From positions 1-64,000 of the forward strand of contig NZ_LDPV02000038.1 in assembly GCF_001038425.2 (NCBI RefSeq): 64,000 bases of DNA, read 5' to 3'. The first letter of the stretch is position 1, and every line of letters begins with the position of its first letter. The position numbers and the translations under genes are program-made. The notes below the pieces were generated by a model, which saw nothing but the letters and a program-made list of their open reading frames with translations, was not told the DNA's origin and made no database searches. The stretch comes from Ornithinibacillus contaminans. GTDB lineage: Bacteria; Bacillota; Bacilli; Bacillales; Amphibacillaceae. Shown one piece after another: positions 29,973 through 43,146 of the stretch.

Positions 29973-32051
29973 ATGGCAAGAGAGTTCTCCTTGGAAAAGA
30001 CGCGCAATATTGGTATTATGGCACACATTGATGCAGGTAAAACCACTACAACTGAGCGTATTCTTTTCTATACAGGACGCATTCATAAGATTGGTGAAAC
30101 GCACGAAGGTGCTTCACAAATGGACTGGATGGAGCAAGAGCAAGAGCGCGGAATTACCATTACTTCTGCTGCTACAACAGCTCAATGGAAAGGTCACCGT
30201 ATCAACATCATCGATACACCGGGACACGTAGACTTCACAGTAGAAGTTGAACGTTCATTACGTGTACTTGATGGTGCGGTTACAGTACTAGATGCACAAT
30301 CAGGTGTTGAACCTCAAACTGAAACAGTTTGGCGTCAAGCAACAACTTATGGTGTTCCACGTATTGTATTTATCAACAAAATGGATAAAACAGGTGCTGA
30401 CTTCCTATACTCTGTTGGTACATTGAAGGAACGTCTGGGAGCTAACGCTCATCCAGTACAATTCCCAATCGGTGCAGAAGATGAATTTAGCGGAATTATC
30501 GACCTAATCGACATGGTAGCTTATTTCTATGAAGATGATTTAGGTACACGTGCAGAAGCAGTTGAAATTCCAGCTGAATACAAAGAAAAAGCAGAAGAAT
30601 TACGAACTAGCCTACTTGAATCAGTTTCTGAACTAGATGAAGAACTGATGATGAAGTATCTTGAAGGAGAAGAAATCTCCAACGAAGAACTTAAAAAAGC
30701 AATTCGTAACGCTACAATAGCTGTTGAATTCTATCCAGTATTTTGTGGATCTGCTTTCAAAAACAAAGGTGTTCAATTAATGCTTGATGGTGTTATTGAT
30801 TACCTACCGGCTCCAACTGATGTACCTGCAATCGAAGGTACATTACCAGATTCGGATGAAAAAGTTACAAGAGAATCTTCAGATGAAGCACCATTCTCTG
30901 CACTAGCATTTAAGGTTATGACTGACCCGTTTGTTGGTAAATTAACTTTCTTCCGCGTTTACTCTGGAAAACTTGATTCTGGTTCTTATGTACGTAACTC
31001 TGTTAAAGATAAGCGTGAACGTGTAGGACGTATTCTACAAATGCATGCAAACTCTCGTGAAGAAATTCCGACAGTATATGCTGGTGAGATTGCAGCGGCA
31101 GTAGGATTGAAAGACACGTCAACTGGTGATACTTTATGTGATGAAAAGAATCTAGTAATTCTTGAATCTATGGAGTTCCCAGAACCAGTTATCTCGGTTG
31201 CTATTGAGCCAAAAACTAAAGGTGACCAAGATAAAATGAGTATCGCCTTAGGTAAACTGGCTGAAGAAGATCCGACATTCAGAACGGAAACGAATCCTGA
31301 AACAGGTCAAACCATCATCTCTGGTATGGGTGAGCTTCACCTAGATATCATTGTTGATCGTATGAGACGTGAATTCAAAGTGGAAGCTAACGTTGGTGCT
31401 CCACAGGTTGCATACCGTGAAACATTCCGTGCTGCAGCTGAAGTTGAAGGTAAATTCGTACGTCAGTCTGGTGGTCGTGGACAATTCGGTCACGTTTGGA
31501 TCAAGTTTGAGCCAAACGAAGAAGGCGCTGGATTTGAATTCGAAAACAAAATCGTTGGTGGTGTAGTACCACGTGAATACATTCCTGCCGTTGAACAAGG
31601 TATTAAAGAAGCAATGGAAAATGGTGTATTAGCTGGCTACCCTGTAATTGACATTAAGGCTTCTTTATTTGATGGAAGCTACCATGATGTTGACTCTAAC
31701 GAAATGGCGTTTAAGATCGCTGCATCAATGGCACTTAAAGCAGCTAAGAACAAGTGTAATCCAGTTCTACTTGAACCAATGATGAGAGTAGAAGTTGTTA
31801 TCCCAGAAGAATACATGGGAGACATCATTGGAGATATCACTTCTCGTCGTGGTCGCATGGAAGGTATGGAAGCGCGTGGACAACAACAAGTTGTTAAATC
31901 ATTCGTACCACTTGCTGAAATGTTTGGATATGCTACTGCATTACGTTCAAACACACAAGGTCGTGGAACATACACTATGCACTTTGATCACTATGAAGAA
32001 GTACCGAAAAGTGTTTCTGAAGAAATAATTAAGAAAAATGCTGGACAATAA
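29973..32051 (+). CDS. fusA: Elongation factor G
   Basis: EF-G is the translocation GTPase. The 692-residue protein begins with the P-loop AHIDAGKTT (residues ~17-25), followed by G2 RGITI, G3 DTPGHVDF and G4 NKMD, and has the later domains II to [13 protein letters not shown] gives the ribosome site. The tuf gene follows after 122 bp with its own promoter. Confidence 0.98.
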   Translation: MAREFSLEKTRNIGIMAHIDAGKTTTTERILFYTGRIHKIGETHEGASQMDWMEQEQERGITITSAATTAQWKGHRINIIDTPGHVDFTVEVERSLRVLDGAVTVLDAQSGVEPQTETVWRQATTYGVPRIVFINKMDKTGADFLYSVGTLKERLGANAHPVQFPIGAEDEFSGIIDLIDMVAYFYEDDLGTRAEAVEIPAEYKEKAEELRTSLLESVSELDEELMMKYLEGEEISNEELKKAIRNATIAVEFYPVFCGSAFKNKGVQLMLDGVIDYLPAPTDVPAIEGTLPDSDEKVTRESSDEAPFSALAFKVMTDPFVGKLTFFRVYSGKLDSGSYVRNSVKDKRERVGRILQMHANSREEIPTVYAGEIAAAVGLKDTSTGDTLCDEKNLVILESMEFPEPVISVAIEPKTKGDQDKMSIALGKLAEEDPTFRTETNPETGQTIISGMGELHLDIIVDRMRREFKVEANVGAPQVAYRETFRAAAEVEGKFVRQSGGRGQFGHVWIKFEPNEEGAGFEFENKIVGGVVPREYIPAVEQGIKEAMENGVLAGYPVIDIKASLFDGSYHDVDSNEMAFKIAASMALKAAKNKCNPVLLEPMMRVEVVIPEEYMGDIIGDITSRRGRMEGMEARGQQQVVKSFVPLAEMFGYATALRSNTQGRGTYTMHFDHYEEVPKSVSEEIIKKNAGQ

Positions 32052-32080
32052 TTGCATTTTTAGTTATTCTCAAGTATAAC
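32052..32080 (+). promoter_or_regulatory. Promoter of tuf
   Basis: TTGCAT (32052-32057) directly after the fusA stop and TATAAC (32075-32080) are 17 bp apart. A perfect 11-bp hairpin (AAGAAATAACA/TGTTATTTCTT, 32095-32121) follows in the leader. It would allow the extra EF-Tu synthesis seen in many bacteria. Confidence 0.68.
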
Positions 32081-32173
32081 TTTTATTGTAGGCTAAGAAA
32101 TAACACAAGCTGTTATTTCTTGGCACAAAATACTTAAAAAATATCTTTGATTTATTTAAAGGAGGAACTATAA

Positions 32174-33364
32174 ATGGCTAAAGAAAAATTTGATCGCTCG
32201 AAAAGTCACGTTAACATTGGAACAATCGGACACGTTGACCATGGTAAAACTACATTAACTGCTGCTATTACAACTGTAATGGCTAAAAGAAGTGGTAAAG
32301 GTGTCGCTATGGCATACGACCAAATCGATGGTGCTCCAGAAGAAAAAGAACGTGGAATCACAATCTCTACTTCTCACGTTGAGTACGAAACTGACACTCG
32401 TCACTATGCACACGTAGACTGCCCAGGACACGCTGACTATGTTAAAAACATGATCACTGGTGCTGCACAAATGGACGGAGCTATCCTAGTAGTATCTGCT
32501 GCTGATGGTCCAATGCCACAAACTCGTGAGCACATCCTATTATCTAAAAACGTAGGTGTACCTACAATCGTAGTATTCCTAAACAAAGTAGATATGGTTG
32601 ATGACGAAGAATTACTAGAACTAGTTGAAATGGAAGTACGTGATCTATTATCTGAATATGACTTCCCTGGTGACGATGTACCAGTAATCAGTGGTTCTGC
32701 TCTTAGAGCGCTTGAAGGAGACGAAAAATACGAGCAAGCGATCATTGATCTAATGAACGCTGTTGATGAGTATGTACCAACTCCAGAACGTCAAACTGAC
32801 AAACCATTCATGATGCCAGTTGAGGATGTATTCTCAATCACTGGTCGTGGTACTGTTGCTACTGGTCGTGTAGAACGCGGTCAAGTTAAAGTCGGTGACG
32901 AAATCGAAATCATTGGTTTAACTGAAGAATCAGCTAAATCAACTGTAACAGGTGTTGAAATGTTCCGTAAGCTTCTTGATTATGCAGAAGCTGGTGATAA
33001 CATTGGTGCACTTCTACGTGGTGTTGCACGTGAAGACATCAACCGTGGTCAAGTACTTGCTAAGCCAGGTACAATCACTCCACACACTAACTTCAAAGCT
33101 GAAGTTTATGTATTGTCAAAAGAAGAAGGTGGACGTCACACTCCATTCTTCACTAACTACCGCCCACAGTTCTACTTCCGTACAACTGACGTAACTGGTG
33201 TTGTTTCTTTACCAGACGGAGTAGAAATGGTAATGCCTGGAGACAACATCGAAATGAATGTTGAACTAATCTCTCCAATCGCGATCGAAGACGGAACTCG
33301 TTTCTCAATCCGCGAAGGTGGACGTACTGTAGGATCAGGCGTTGTAACTTCAATCTCTAAATAA
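32174..33364 (+). CDS. tuf: Elongation factor Tu
   Basis: EF-Tu carries aminoacyl-tRNA to the ribosome. The 396 residues include P-loop GHVDHGKT (19-26), [13 protein letters not shown] and NKVD, then domains II and III. AAAGGAGGAAC precedes the ATG. It ends the str cluster with a strong terminator; the B. subtilis gene ybaC that follows tufA is missing here. Confidence 0.98.
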   Translation: MAKEKFDRSKSHVNIGTIGHVDHGKTTLTAAITTVMAKRSGKGVAMAYDQIDGAPEEKERGITISTSHVEYETDTRHYAHVDCPGHADYVKNMITGAAQMDGAILVVSAADGPMPQTREHILLSKNVGVPTIVVFLNKVDMVDDEELLELVEMEVRDLLSEYDFPGDDVPVISGSALRALEGDEKYEQAIIDLMNAVDEYVPTPERQTDKPFMMPVEDVFSITGRGTVATGRVERGQVKVGDEIEIIGLTEESAKSTVTGVEMFRKLLDYAEAGDNIGALLRGVAREDINRGQVLAKPGTITPHTNFKAEVYVLSKEEGGRHTPFFTNYRPQFYFRTTDVTGVVSLPDGVEMVMPGDNIEMNVELISPIAIEDGTRFSIREGGRTVGSGVVTSISK

Positions 33365-33374
33365 GTAATAATTC

Positions 33375-33410
33375 AAAAACAGGTAACGCATTCGCGCTAC
33401 CTGTTTTTTT
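33375..33410 (+). terminator. Terminator after tuf
   Basis: AAAACAGGTAACGC pairs with GCGCTACCTGTTTT (one mismatch) around ATTC and is followed by a T-run. Confidence 0.93.
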
Positions 33411-33488
33411 GTGTATCCTGGTGCAGTATAATAAGAGGGGTTTCAAGTTAAATCCTACGATAAAAGAATTAAGGTGACCAATGCACTG

Positions 33489-33676
33489 ACTAGCGTAGGT
33501 AATAGACGAAGACTCCTTGAAAAAGGATAACGCTTTTTCTGCGTGCGATGAATCGCTGCCGAAGCATTCCTTGTCCTGCGGGAGGAAGGGCAGCGGTGAG
33601 ACCCCGGAAGAGCATAGCTCTGAGGAGGCTCACCCGCCCCCTGCGGAAAGCGAAGTCTATTACCGAAGCGGGTCAT
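33489..33676. repeat. Dispersed hairpin repeat, copy 3
   Basis: Third full copy, between tuf and rpsJ. Outer arms GGTAATAGAC (33498-33507) and GTCTATTACC (33655-33664) are perfect complements but differ in sequence from copies 1 and 2, with compensating changes on both sides. Inner blocks GTCCTGCGGGAGG, GGTGAGACCCC, GAGGAGGCTCACC and GCGGAAAGCGAAG are shared. The 620-bp gap otherwise holds the tuf terminator, two S10 promoters and the rpsJ leader. Confidence 0.85.
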
Positions 33677-33756
33677 AAGTACTACCCCAAATTTCTAACA
33701 AAATTTACGTCTTAAACACTCCAAACTTTCCCAACCCAAAAAAATCCCTTGAACCC

Positions 33757-33785
33757 TTGCAATCACTGAAAATAGTACGTATAAT
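33757..33785 (+). promoter_or_regulatory. S10 operon promoter 1
   Basis: TTGCAA (33757-33762) and a perfect TATAAT (33780-33785) are 17 bp apart, upstream of the rpsJ leader. Confidence 0.75.
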
Positions 33786-33824
33786 ACATAGATGTGCAAC
33801 AAACTAGATTTTCTTAAAAAAAGG

Positions 33825-33853
33825 TTGCATTGACCGCATAATTTCTATATAAT
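33825..33853 (+). promoter_or_regulatory. S10 operon promoter 2
   Basis: TTGCAT (33825-33830) and a perfect TATAAT (33848-33853) are 17 bp apart. It lies about 68 bp downstream of promoter 1 and would give a ~125-nt leader containing the TGTTGGCACACCCGGCCCC and GCCATGGGCGGTGGC segments, which can pair (GGCC/GCCACC-like) as a leader structure. Confidence 0.75.
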
Positions 33854-33960
33854 GAGAATGTTGGTCGTTTCAGGCGATGATGTGGAAGGTTGTTGGCACA
33901 CCCGGCCCCTTTGCCATGGGCGGTGGCCAAGAAAATTTTCACGGAGTATGTCTATAATAA

Positions 33961-34293
<333 letters not shown>

Positions 34294-34323
34294 AATTTGT
34301 TTTTAAAATAGGAGGTGTAACGG

Positions 34324-34953
34324 ATGACGAAAGGAATCTTAGGTCGTAAAATCGGCATGACACAATTGTTTAATGAAAACGGCGAGTTAATCCCTGTAAC
34401 AGTTGTTCAAGCTGAGCCTAACGTTGTATTACAAAAAAGAACTGTTGAAAACGATGGGTATGAAGCAATTCAAATCGGTTTTCAAGATTTAAAGGAATCA
34501 CGTTCAAACAAAGCGAAAAAAGGTCATGCTGAAAAAGCAAACACAACCCCTAAGCGCTACGTTCGTGAAATCCGTGACGCTAATCTTGGCGAGTATGAAG
34601 TAGGTCAAGCGATTAGTGTTGAAATTTTCCAAGCTGGCGAAATGGTTGATGTAACCGGAACTTCTAAAGGTAAAGGATTCCAAGGCTCTATTAAACGCCA
34701 TGGACAATCACGCGGACCAATGTCTCACGGTTCTCACTACCACAGAGCTCCAGGTTCAATGGGAGCTATCGACGCAATGCGCGTATTCCCGGGTAAAAAC
34801 CTACCAGGTCATATGGGTTCTGAACAAGTAACAATCCAAAACCTTGAAGTAGTAAGTGTTGACGTTGAGCGTAACCTATTACTAATCAAAGGTAATGTAC
34901 CAGGTGCAAAAAAATCATTCGTAAAAATCACGAGTGCAATCAAGGCTAACTAA
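34324..34953 (+). CDS. rplC: 50S ribosomal protein L3
   Basis: L3 reaches from the surface to the peptidyl transferase centre. The 209-residue protein starts [16 protein letters not shown] and has the loop [20 protein letters not shown] near the active site. An AGGAGGTG site lies upstream. It follows rpsJ after 30 bp and precedes rplD. Confidence 0.98.
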   Translation: MTKGILGRKIGMTQLFNENGELIPVTVVQAEPNVVLQKRTVENDGYEAIQIGFQDLKESRSNKAKKGHAEKANTTPKRYVREIRDANLGEYEVGQAISVEIFQAGEMVDVTGTSKGKGFQGSIKRHGQSRGPMSHGSHYHRAPGSMGAIDAMRVFPGKNLPGHMGSEQVTIQNLEVVSVDVERNLLLIKGNVPGAKKSFVKITSAIKAN

Positions 34954-34979
34954 TCATATATACGAAGGGAGGATATGTC

Positions 34980-35603
34980 ATGCCTAAAGTAGCACTATTT
35001 AAACAAGACGGTTCAAAAGCTGGAGAAATCGAATTAAACGATTCCGTTTTCGGTATTGAGCCAAATACACATGTATTACACGAAGCGGTAGTTATGCAAC
35101 GTGCGTCAATGCGTCAAGGTACACATGCGGTTAAAAACCGTTCTGATGTGCGCGGCGGAGGTCGTAAACCATGGCGTCAAAAAGGAACTGGACGTGCGCG
35201 TCAAGGTTCTATTCGCTCACCACAATGGGTTGGCGGTGGAGTAGTTTTCGGACCAACACCACGCAGCTACAGCTACAAATTACCAAAGAAAGTACGTCGT
35301 TTAGCACTTAAATCTGCATTATCTTCTAAAGTACAAGAAGAGAACTTAGTAGTTTTAGAAAACATCGCAATAGATGCACCTAAAACAAAAGAAGTTATCA
35401 ACATGCTTAGTGCATTAAACGTAAATAAAAAAGCGCTAATTGTTACTGCTGATACTGATGAAAATGTAATTCGTTCTGCGAATAACATCCAAGGAGTAAA
35501 AGTACTAACAGTTACTGAAGTTAACGTTCTAGATTTGTTAACGCATGACAAGCTAATCTTAACTAAAGCTGCAGCTGAAAAAGCAGGGGAGGTGCTTGCA
35601 TAA
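34980..35603 (+). CDS. rplD: 50S ribosomal protein L4
   Basis: L4 lines the exit tunnel with L22. The 207-residue protein has the long tunnel loop ([22 protein letters not shown], about residues 51-72), the site of macrolide-resistance changes in other species. In E. coli L4 also regulates the S10 operon; whether that holds here is unknown. Its TAA overlaps the rplW start (TAATG). Confidence 0.98.
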   Translation: MPKVALFKQDGSKAGEIELNDSVFGIEPNTHVLHEAVVMQRASMRQGTHAVKNRSDVRGGGRKPWRQKGTGRARQGSIRSPQWVGGGVVFGPTPRSYSYKLPKKVRRLALKSALSSKVQEENLVVLENIAIDAPKTKEVINMLSALNVNKKALIVTADTDENVIRSANNIQGVKVLTVTEVNVLDLLTHDKLILTKAAAEKAGEVLA

Positions 35604-35890
35604 TGACTGAAGCACGTGATATTATAAAGCGCCCTGTCATCACAGAACATTCTGCTGATCAAATGGCTGACAAGAAATATACGTTCGAAGTTAGTGTCAA
35701 AGCTAACAAAACACAAATCAAAGATGCTGTTGAAGAAATCTTTGGTGTAAAAGTTGAAAAAGTTAACACATTGAACCTTAAAGGTAAATTCAAGCGAATG
35801 GGTCGTTACGGTGGTTTCCGCCCAAATCGTAAAAAAGCAGTAGTACAGCTTTCACAAGACAGTAAAGATCTAGATTTCTTTGAAGGCTAA
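35603..35890 (+). CDS. rplW: 50S ribosomal protein L23
   Basis: L23 sits at the tunnel exit and docks trigger factor and SRP. The 95-residue protein carries [16 protein letters not shown] at its N-terminus. It is coupled to rplD by a one-base overlap; a GGGGAGGTG site lies inside rplD. Confidence 0.97.
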   Translation: MTEARDIIKRPVITEHSADQMADKKYTFEVSVKANKTQIKDAVEEIFGVKVEKVNTLNLKGKFKRMGRYGGFRPNRKKAVVQLSQDSKDLDFFEG

Positions 35891-35919
35891 GAGAAAATAA
35901 GTGAAGGAGGGAAAACAAG

Positions 35920-36750
35920 ATGGCGATTAAAAAATTCAAACCTACCTCAAATGGTAGACGTAATATGTCTGTATCTGATTTCGCTGAAATCACAACAGAC
36001 AAACCGGAAAAATCCCTATTAGCACCATTATCAAAACGTGGTGGACGTAACAACCAAGGGAAATTAACGGTTCGTCATCAAGGTGGCGGTCACAAGCGTC
36101 AATATCGTATCATCGACTTCAAACGCGACAAAGATGGTATACCAGGTCACGTTGCTACAGTTGAGTACGATCCAAACCGTACCGCTAACATTGCATTAAT
36201 TAACTACGCTGACGGTGAGAAGCGTTATATCCTTGCTCCAAAAGGCTTACAAGTAGGGCAAGTAATCGAATCTGGAGAAAGCGCAGATATCAAAGTAGGT
36301 AACGCACTTCCATTAGCAAATATTCCAGTTGGTACAATTATTCATAATATCGAACTTAAGCCAGGAAATGGTGGACAACTAGCTCGTTCTGCTGGTGCAG
36401 AAGCTCAAATCCTTGGTCGTGAAGATAAATATACATTAGTACGTTTAGCTTCTGGTGAAGTTCGCTTGGTATTATCAACTTGCCGCGCTACAGTAGGTCA
36501 AGTAGGTAACATCGAACATGAATTAATTCGTATCGGTAAAGCGGGTCGTTCACGTTGGAAAGGTATTCGCCCAACTGTACGTGGATCTGTAATGAACCCG
36601 AATGATCACCCACACGGTGGTGGTGAAGGACGCGCACCAATCGGTCGTAAATCACCAATGTCACCATGGGGCAAACCAACACTTGGTTACAAAACACGTA
36701 AACGTAACAAAGCATCAGATAAGTTTATTGTACGTAAACGTAAAAAATAA
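35920..36750 (+). CDS. rplB: 50S ribosomal protein L2
   Basis: L2 is a core 50S protein needed for peptidyl transfer. The 276-residue protein shows the N-terminal [18 protein letters not shown], the central OB and SH3-like domains and the C-terminal [21 protein letters not shown] containing the conserved histidine segment [21 protein letters not shown] precedes the ATG. Confidence 0.98.
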   Translation: MAIKKFKPTSNGRRNMSVSDFAEITTDKPEKSLLAPLSKRGGRNNQGKLTVRHQGGGHKRQYRIIDFKRDKDGIPGHVATVEYDPNRTANIALINYADGEKRYILAPKGLQVGQVIESGESADIKVGNALPLANIPVGTIIHNIELKPGNGGQLARSAGAEAQILGREDKYTLVRLASGEVRLVLSTCRATVGQVGNIEHELIRIGKAGRSRWKGIRPTVRGSVMNPNDHPHGGGEGRAPIGRKSPMSPWGKPTLGYKTRKRNKASDKFIVRKRKK

Positions 36751-36807
36751 TCGTAACACGGAGTGGGAACAAACACCCATCTCTGAACTTCGAAAGGAGG
36801 TTTATCC

Positions 36808-37086
36808 ATGGGTCGTAGCTTAAAAAAAGGACCTTTTGCAGATGACCATCTATTGAAAAAGATTGATCAATTGAATGAATCTGACAAGAAGCAAGTAGTT
36901 AAAACTTGGTCACGTCGTTCTACTATATTCCCAACATTTATCGGTCATACGATTGCTGTATACGATGGACGTAAACATGTTCCTGTATTCGTTACAGAAG
37001 ACATGGTTGGACATAAATTAGGTGAATTTGCTCCAACACGTACGTATAAAGGGCACGCAGCCGATGATAAGAAAACAAAACGCTAA
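36808..37086 (+). CDS. rpsS: 30S ribosomal protein S19
   Basis: S19 is a 30S head protein near the A site. The 92-residue protein starts [19 protein letters not shown] and contains the [10 protein letters not shown] segment. GAAAGGAGGT precedes the ATG. The 57-bp spacer after rplB has a small GAG-GGG/CCC-CTC pairing (36761-36783). Confidence 0.98.
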   Translation: MGRSLKKGPFADDHLLKKIDQLNESDKKQVVKTWSRRSTIFPTFIGHTIAVYDGRKHVPVFVTEDMVGHKLGEFAPTRTYKGHAADDKKTKR

Positions 37087-37106
37087 TGAGAGGAGGCGCT
37101 TAAGGT

Positions 37107-37448
37107 ATGCAAGCTAAAGCCGTAGCAAAATCAGTTCGTATTGCTCCTCGTAAAGTGCGATTAGTCGTTGATTTAATTCGAGGAAAAAAAGTTGGCGATG
37201 CCATTGCTATTCTACGCCACACACAACGCGGAGCTTCTCCAGTAGTAGAAAAAGTGCTTAAATCTGCTATCGCAAATGCAGAGCACAACTATGAAATGGA
37301 TACAGATAATCTAATTATCTCAGAAGCATTCGTAAACGAAGGTGTAACATTGAAACGTTTCCGTCCACGCGCTCAAGGACGCGCAAGCAAGATTAACAAG
37401 CGCACTAGCCACATTACAGTGGTTGTAACAGAAAAGAAGGAGGGGTAG
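37107..37448 (+). CDS. rplV: 50S ribosomal protein L22
   Basis: L22 lines the exit tunnel opposite L4. The 113-residue protein has the conserved [15 protein letters not shown] start and the beta-hairpin [32 protein letters not shown] precedes the ATG. rpsC starts four bases after the stop. Confidence 0.98.
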   Translation: MQAKAVAKSVRIAPRKVRLVVDLIRGKKVGDAIAILRHTQRGASPVVEKVLKSAIANAEHNYEMDTDNLIISEAFVNEGVTLKRFRPRAQGRASKINKRTSHITVVVTEKKEG

Positions 37449-37451
37449 TTA

Positions 37452-38093
37452 GTGGGTCAAAAAGTGAATCCAACAGGTCTTCGCGTCGGTATTATTAAAG
37501 ACTGGGAGTCTAAATGGTATGCTGGCAAAGACTATGCAGACTTACTACACGAAGATATTAAAATCAGAGAATATCTTGAAAACCGCTTAAAAACTGCTGC
37601 TGTTTCCCATATTGAAATCGAACGCGCAGCAAATCGTGTAAACATTACGATCCATACTGGTAAACCAGGAATGGTTATCGGTAAGGGCGGTTCTGAAGTA
37701 GAAGCTCTACGTAACGCATTAAATAGTTTAACTGGCAAACGTGTTCACATTAACATCGTGGAAATCAAGAAAGTTGATGTCAATGCGAAGTTAGTTGCTG
37801 AAAATATTGCTCGTCAATTAGAAAATCGTATTTCATTCCGTCGTGCACAAAAGCAAGCAATCCAACGTGCGATGCGTGCTGGTGCAAAAGGAATTAAAAC
37901 ACAGGTATCTGGTCGTCTTGGTGGCGCAGATATTGCTCGTGCTGAACATTACAGTGAAGGAACAGTTCCACTACACACATTACGTGCTGATATCGATTAT
38001 GCAACAGCAGAAGCTGATACTACATTCGGTAAACTTGGTGTTAAAGTGTGGATCTATCGTGGCGAAGTCCTTCCAACTAAAACAAAGAAATAA
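37452..38093 (+). CDS. rpsC: 30S ribosomal protein S3
   Basis: S3 is part of the mRNA entry helicase site. The 213-residue protein has the KH domain ([18 protein letters not shown]) and the C-terminal domain ([29 protein letters not shown] type). The GTG start follows AAGGAGGGG. A few residues shorter at the C-terminus than B. subtilis S3 (218). Confidence 0.97.
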   Translation: MGQKVNPTGLRVGIIKDWESKWYAGKDYADLLHEDIKIREYLENRLKTAAVSHIEIERAANRVNITIHTGKPGMVIGKGGSEVEALRNALNSLTGKRVHINIVEIKKVDVNAKLVAENIARQLENRISFRRAQKQAIQRAMRAGAKGIKTQVSGRLGGADIARAEHYSEGTVPLHTLRADIDYATAEADTTFGKLGVKVWIYRGEVLPTKTKK

Positions 38094-38736
<643 letters not shown>

Positions 38737-38760
38737 TAATGAGAGGAGGTTAGCCTCAAA

Positions 38761-39024
38761 ATGACTGAACGTAATGATCGTAAGGTATATACAGGCCGTG
38801 TTGTTTCAGACAAAATGGATAAAACTATCACTGTTTTAGTTGAAACATACAAAACCCATAAATTATATGGTAAACGAGTAAAATACTCTAAAAAATTCAA
38901 AGCCCATGATGAAAACAACCAAGCTAAAACAGGTGATGTTGTTCGTATTATGGAAACTCGTCCGCTATCAGCAACTAAGCGTTTCCGTCTAGTTGAAGTA
39001 GTAGAAGAAGCGGTAATTATATAA
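38761..39024 (+). CDS. rpsQ: 30S ribosomal protein S17
   Basis: S17 is an OB-fold primary-binding 30S protein. The 87-residue protein has [22 protein letters not shown] and [26 protein letters not shown] precedes the ATG. Confidence 0.97.
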   Translation: MTERNDRKVYTGRVVSDKMDKTITVLVETYKTHKLYGKRVKYSKKFKAHDENNQAKTGDVVRIMETRPLSATKRFRLVEVVEEAVII

Positions 39025-39067
39025 TTAAAGTTCGCTCGGAAGGTAATCCGAAGGGAGGTCGCAAGCG

Positions 39068-39436
39068 TTGATCCAATCAGAAACTAGATTAAAAGTTGCA
39101 GATAACTCTGGTGCACGTGAGTTACTGACCATTAAAGTACTTGGTGGTTCAGGACGTAAGACTGCTAATATTGGTGATGTTATTGTTTGTTCCGTAAAAC
39201 AAGCAACACCAGGAGGCGTTGTCAAAAAAGGTGACGTAGTTAGAGCAGTAATCGTACGTACGAAGTCTGGTGTACGCCGTAAAGATGGCTCGTATATTCG
39301 TTTTGATGAAAATGCTGCCGTAATCATCCGTGACGACAAAAGTCCAAGAGGTACTCGTATCTTCGGACCAGTTGCACGTGAATTACGTGATGCACAATTC
39401 ATGAAAATCGTATCTCTAGCTCCAGAAGTTCTATAA
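39068..39436 (+). CDS. rplN: 50S ribosomal protein L14
   Basis: L14 contributes to subunit bridges B5 and B8. The 122-residue protein is typical ([35 protein letters not shown]). The start codon is TTG (39068), preceded by GAAGGGAGG; it gives exactly the usual N-terminus. Confidence 0.97.
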   Translation: MIQSETRLKVADNSGARELLTIKVLGGSGRKTANIGDVIVCSVKQATPGGVVKKGDVVRAVIVRTKSGVRRKDGSYIRFDENAAVIIRDDKSPRGTRIFGPVARELRDAQFMKIVSLAPEVL

Positions 39437-39472
39437 GAAAGAGAATTACCTTGTCAAGGAGGTGCGTCAAGC

Positions 39473-39784
39473 ATGCATGTAAAAAAAGGTGATAAAGTTA
39501 TCGTAATATCCGGTAAAGACCGTGGTAAGACAGGCACAATTTTAGAAGCATATCCGAAAAAGGATCGTGTTCTTGTTGAGGGTGTTAACATGATTAAAAA
39601 ACACGCGAAGCCATCACAAGAAAATCCTCAAGGCGGAATTCTTAACCAAGAAGCTCCGATTCATGTTTCTAACGTGATGCCAGTAGATCCAAAATCCGGC
39701 AAACCAACTCGTGTTGGTCACGAAGTACGCGACGGCAAAAAGGTCCGCATCGCTAAAAGTTCCGGTGAAGCATTAGATAAATAG
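39473..39784 (+). CDS. rplX: 50S ribosomal protein L24
   Basis: L24 is an assembly initiator of the 50S subunit. The 103-residue protein starts with the KOW motif ([20 protein letters not shown]) and has the [12 protein letters not shown] segment. CAAGGAGGTG precedes the ATG. Confidence 0.97.
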   Translation: MHVKKGDKVIVISGKDRGKTGTILEAYPKKDRVLVEGVNMIKKHAKPSQENPQGGILNQEAPIHVSNVMPVDPKSGKPTRVGHEVRDGKKVRIAKSSGEALDK

Positions 39785-39808
39785 TATGTGCTGTGAAAGG
39801 AGGGCAAC

Positions 39809-40565
<757 letters not shown>

Positions 40566-40595
40566 ACCCCGATTTGGGAAGGAGGTAATTATGTA

Positions 40596-40994
40596 ATGGT
40601 TATGACAGATCCAATCGCAGATATGCTTACTCGTATTCGTAATGCTAACATGGTAAAACATGAGAAATTAGAGCTTCCTGCTTCTAAAATTAAAACTGAT
40701 ATTGCTGATATCCTAAAACGAGAAGGCTTTGTACGTGATTATGAAGTTATTGAAGATAACAAGCAAGGCGTTCTGCGTATATTCCTTAAGTACGGTGTAA
40801 ATGAGGAACGAGTTATTACAGGAATTAAGCGTATTAGTAAGCCAGGACTACGTGTTTATGCAAAAGCTGACGAAGTACCACGTGTACTTAATGGTTTAGG
40901 TATTGCTATCGTATCAACATCTAAAGGTGTTCTTTCTGATAAAGAAGCACGCGCACAAGCTGTTGGTGGCGAAGTTCTTGCATATGTTTGGTAA
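40596..40994 (+). CDS. rpsH: 30S ribosomal protein S8
   Basis: S8 binds the 16S central domain; in E. coli it represses the spc operon. The 132-residue protein has [16 protein letters not shown] and the C-terminal [32 protein letters not shown] lies before the ATG. Confidence 0.98.
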   Translation: MVMTDPIADMLTRIRNANMVKHEKLELPASKIKTDIADILKREGFVRDYEVIEDNKQGVLRIFLKYGVNEERVITGIKRISKPGLRVYAKADEVPRVLNGLGIAIVSTSKGVLSDKEARAQAVGGEVLAYVW

Positions 40995-41024
40995 TTAACT
41001 TTTTTTGATGAGGAGGTGCATGGA

Positions 41025-41561
41025 ATGTCTCGTATAGGACTAAAACCAATTGAGATTCCGAGTGGTGTAGAAGTAAAACTTAACGGTAATACAATTACTG
41101 TAAAAGGCCCTAAGGGTGAACTAACTAGAGATTTTCATAGTGATATGAAAGTAGTTGTAACGGATAACGTGCTTACAGTTGAACGTCCAAGTGAACAGAA
41201 ACAACATCGTTCATTACACGGAACAACTCGTAGCATCATCGCTAACATGGTTGAAGGTGTATCGAAAGGATTCGAAAAACAACTTCAAATCATCGGTGTA
41301 GGTTATCGTGCAACAAAACAAGGTAATAAAATCGTCGTTAATGCTGGGTACTCACATCCAGTTGAAATAGATCCAATCGATGGTATCGAAATCGACGTAC
41401 CATCTAACACATCATTAATCGTAAAAGGTATTGATAAGGAAAAAGTTGGAGCAATTGCTGCCAACATTAGAGCTATCAGACCACCTGAGCCATATAAAGG
41501 TAAAGGTATTCGCTACGTTGATGAGTATGTACGTCGTAAAGAAGGTAAAACTGCTAAGTAA
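41025..41561 (+). CDS. rplF: 50S ribosomal protein L6
   Basis: L6 sits near the sarcin-ricin loop. The 178-residue protein has two related domains and the motifs [11 protein letters not shown] and the C-terminal [14 protein letters not shown] 41025 follows AGGAGGTG (41011-41018) and matches the B. subtilis start; the in-frame GTG at 41016 overlaps the ribosome site. Confidence 0.97.
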   Translation: MSRIGLKPIEIPSGVEVKLNGNTITVKGPKGELTRDFHSDMKVVVTDNVLTVERPSEQKQHRSLHGTTRSIIANMVEGVSKGFEKQLQIIGVGYRATKQGNKIVVNAGYSHPVEIDPIDGIEIDVPSNTSLIVKGIDKEKVGAIAANIRAIRPPEPYKGKGIRYVDEYVRRKEGKTAK

Positions 41562-41591
41562 GGTTAGTTAGGCGAGAAAGGAGTGACCCAA

Positions 41592-41954
41592 ATGATCACA
41601 AAACCTGACAAAAATGTTTCACGTAAAAGAAGACATAATCGTGTTCGCAAAAACTTATTTGGAACAGCTGAACGTCCTCGTTTAAACGTGTATCGTTCAA
41701 ATAAACACATTTATGCACAGTTAATTGATGACACAACTGGTGTTACATTAGCTAGCGCATCTACAGTTGATAAAGAATTAAGCGTAGATTCTTCAAGCAG
41801 TGTTGCTGCTGCAACACAGGTTGGTGAATTAATCGCAAAACGTGCCCAAGATAAAGGTCATAAATCAGTTGTATTTGATCGTGGAGGCTACCTTTATCAT
41901 GGTCGTGTAAAAGCTTTGGCAGATGCTGCTCGTGAGGCAGGTCTTGAATTTTAA
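41592..41954 (+). CDS. rplR: 50S ribosomal protein L18
   Basis: L18 binds 5S rRNA. The 120-residue protein shows [20 protein letters not shown] and the C-terminal [23 protein letters not shown] 41592 gives the normal start after AAGGAG (41578-41583); the in-frame GTG 41583 is less likely. Confidence 0.97.
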   Translation: MITKPDKNVSRKRRHNRVRKNLFGTAERPRLNVYRSNKHIYAQLIDDTTGVTLASASTVDKELSVDSSSSVAAATQVGELIAKRAQDKGHKSVVFDRGGYLYHGRVKALADAAREAGLEF

Positions 41955-41974
41955 TCGTTAAAGGAGGGACACAG

Positions 41975-42478
41975 ATGAAAACAGTAATCGATCCTAATAA
42001 ATTAGATCTTGAAGAACGCGTTGTTGCGGTAAACCGCGTTGCGAAAGTTGTTAAAGGTGGACGTCGTTTCCGTTTTGCTGCACTAGTAGTAGTTGGAGAC
42101 AAAAACGGTAACGTTGGATTTGGTACTGGTAAAGCACAAGAAGTACCAGACGCTATTAAAAAAGCAGTTGATGATGCGAAGAAAAATCTAATTGCTGTAC
42201 CAATCGTTGGTACAACAATTCCACACGAAATTCACGGTGTATTCGGTTCTGGTAATGTATTAATGAAACCAGCTTCTGAAGGTACTGGAGTTATCTCTGG
42301 TGGTCCAGTTCGTGCGGTACTTGAACTTGCAGGTGTAGGTGACATTTTAACGAAATCACTTGGATCTAACACGCCAATTAATATGATTCGTGCGACAATG
42401 AACGGGTTAAGCAACCTGAAGCGCGCAGAAGATGTAGCAAAACTACGAGGAAAGTCTGTAGAAGAACTGTTAGGATAA
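41975..42478 (+). CDS. rpsE: 30S ribosomal protein S5
   Basis: S5 is involved in decoding accuracy and mRNA unwinding. The 167-residue protein contains [22 protein letters not shown] and the spectinomycin loop region, with no unusual residues apparent. AAAGGAGGGAC precedes the ATG. Confidence 0.98.
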   Translation: MKTVIDPNKLDLEERVVAVNRVAKVVKGGRRFRFAALVVVGDKNGNVGFGTGKAQEVPDAIKKAVDDAKKNLIAVPIVGTTIPHEIHGVFGSGNVLMKPASEGTGVISGGPVRAVLELAGVGDILTKSLGSNTPINMIRATMNGLSNLKRAEDVAKLRGKSVEELLG

Positions 42479-42491
42479 GGAGGGAAACATT

Positions 42492-42674
42492 ATGTCTAAA
42501 AAATTAGAAATCACCCTCACACGCAGTGTTATAGGTGCGAAAGATAAGCAAATTAAGACTGTTGAAGCACTAGGTTTAAGAAAGATTCGTCAAACCGTGG
42601 TTCTTGAGGATACGCCGGCTATTCGCGGAATGGTTAACAAAGTATCTCATCTTGTAACGGTTAAAGAAGGTTAA
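42492..42674 (+). CDS. rpmD: 50S ribosomal protein L30
   Basis: A 60-residue protein with the usual [19 protein letters not shown] and [12 protein letters not shown] segments. AAGGAGGGAAAC, overlapping the rpsE stop, is the ribosome site. Confidence 0.97.
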   Translation: MSKKLEITLTRSVIGAKDKQIKTVEALGLRKIRQTVVLEDTPAIRGMVNKVSHLVTVKEG

Positions 42675-42705
42675 TAAAACATAAGCGTAAAGAGGAGGTG
42701 CTCGT

Positions 42706-43146
42706 ATGAAACTTCATGAATTGAAGCCAGCAGAAGGTACACGTAAAGAGAGAAACCGTGTCGGACGCGGAACATCATCTGGTAACGGAAAAACTTCCGG
42801 TAGAGGACACAAAGGACAAAAGGCGCGTTCAGGCGGTGGTGTACGTCCAGGATTTGAAGGTGGACAAATGCCTTTATTCCAACGTTTACCAAAACGTGGA
42901 TTTACAAACATAAACCGTAAAGAATATGCTATAGTGAACTTAGACGTTTTAAATCGATTTGAAGACGGCACAGAAATCACTCCTGAGCTACTACTTGAAA
43001 CAGGTGTCGTATCGAGCCTTAAATCAGGTATAAAAGTACTTGGTAACGGTTCTGTCGAAAACAAATATACCGTTAAAGCTCACAAGTTCTCTGCTTCAGC
43101 AAAAGCAGCAATCGAAGGAGCAGGCGGTAAAGTAGAGGTGATCTGA
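42706..43146 (+). CDS. rplO: 50S ribosomal protein L15
   Basis: L15 is a late 50S assembly protein. The 146-residue protein has the glycine- and arginine-rich N-terminus ([30 protein letters not shown]). The stop overlaps the secY ATG by one base, coupling the two. Confidence 0.97.
   Translation: MKLHELKPAEGTRKERNRVGRGTSSGNGKTSGRGHKGQKARSGGGVRPGFEGGQMPLFQRLPKRGFTNINRKEYAIVNLDVLNRFEDGTEITPELLLETGVVSSLKSGIKVLGNGSVENKYTVKAHKFSASAKAAIEGAGGKVEVI

Noticed and set aside
39025-39402. Minus-strand open frame of 125 codons opposite rplN
   Set aside because: It is the shadow of rplN; it has no ribosome site and no recognisable product. Similar antisense frames opposite clpC, rpoB, rpoC and salA were rejected for the same reason.
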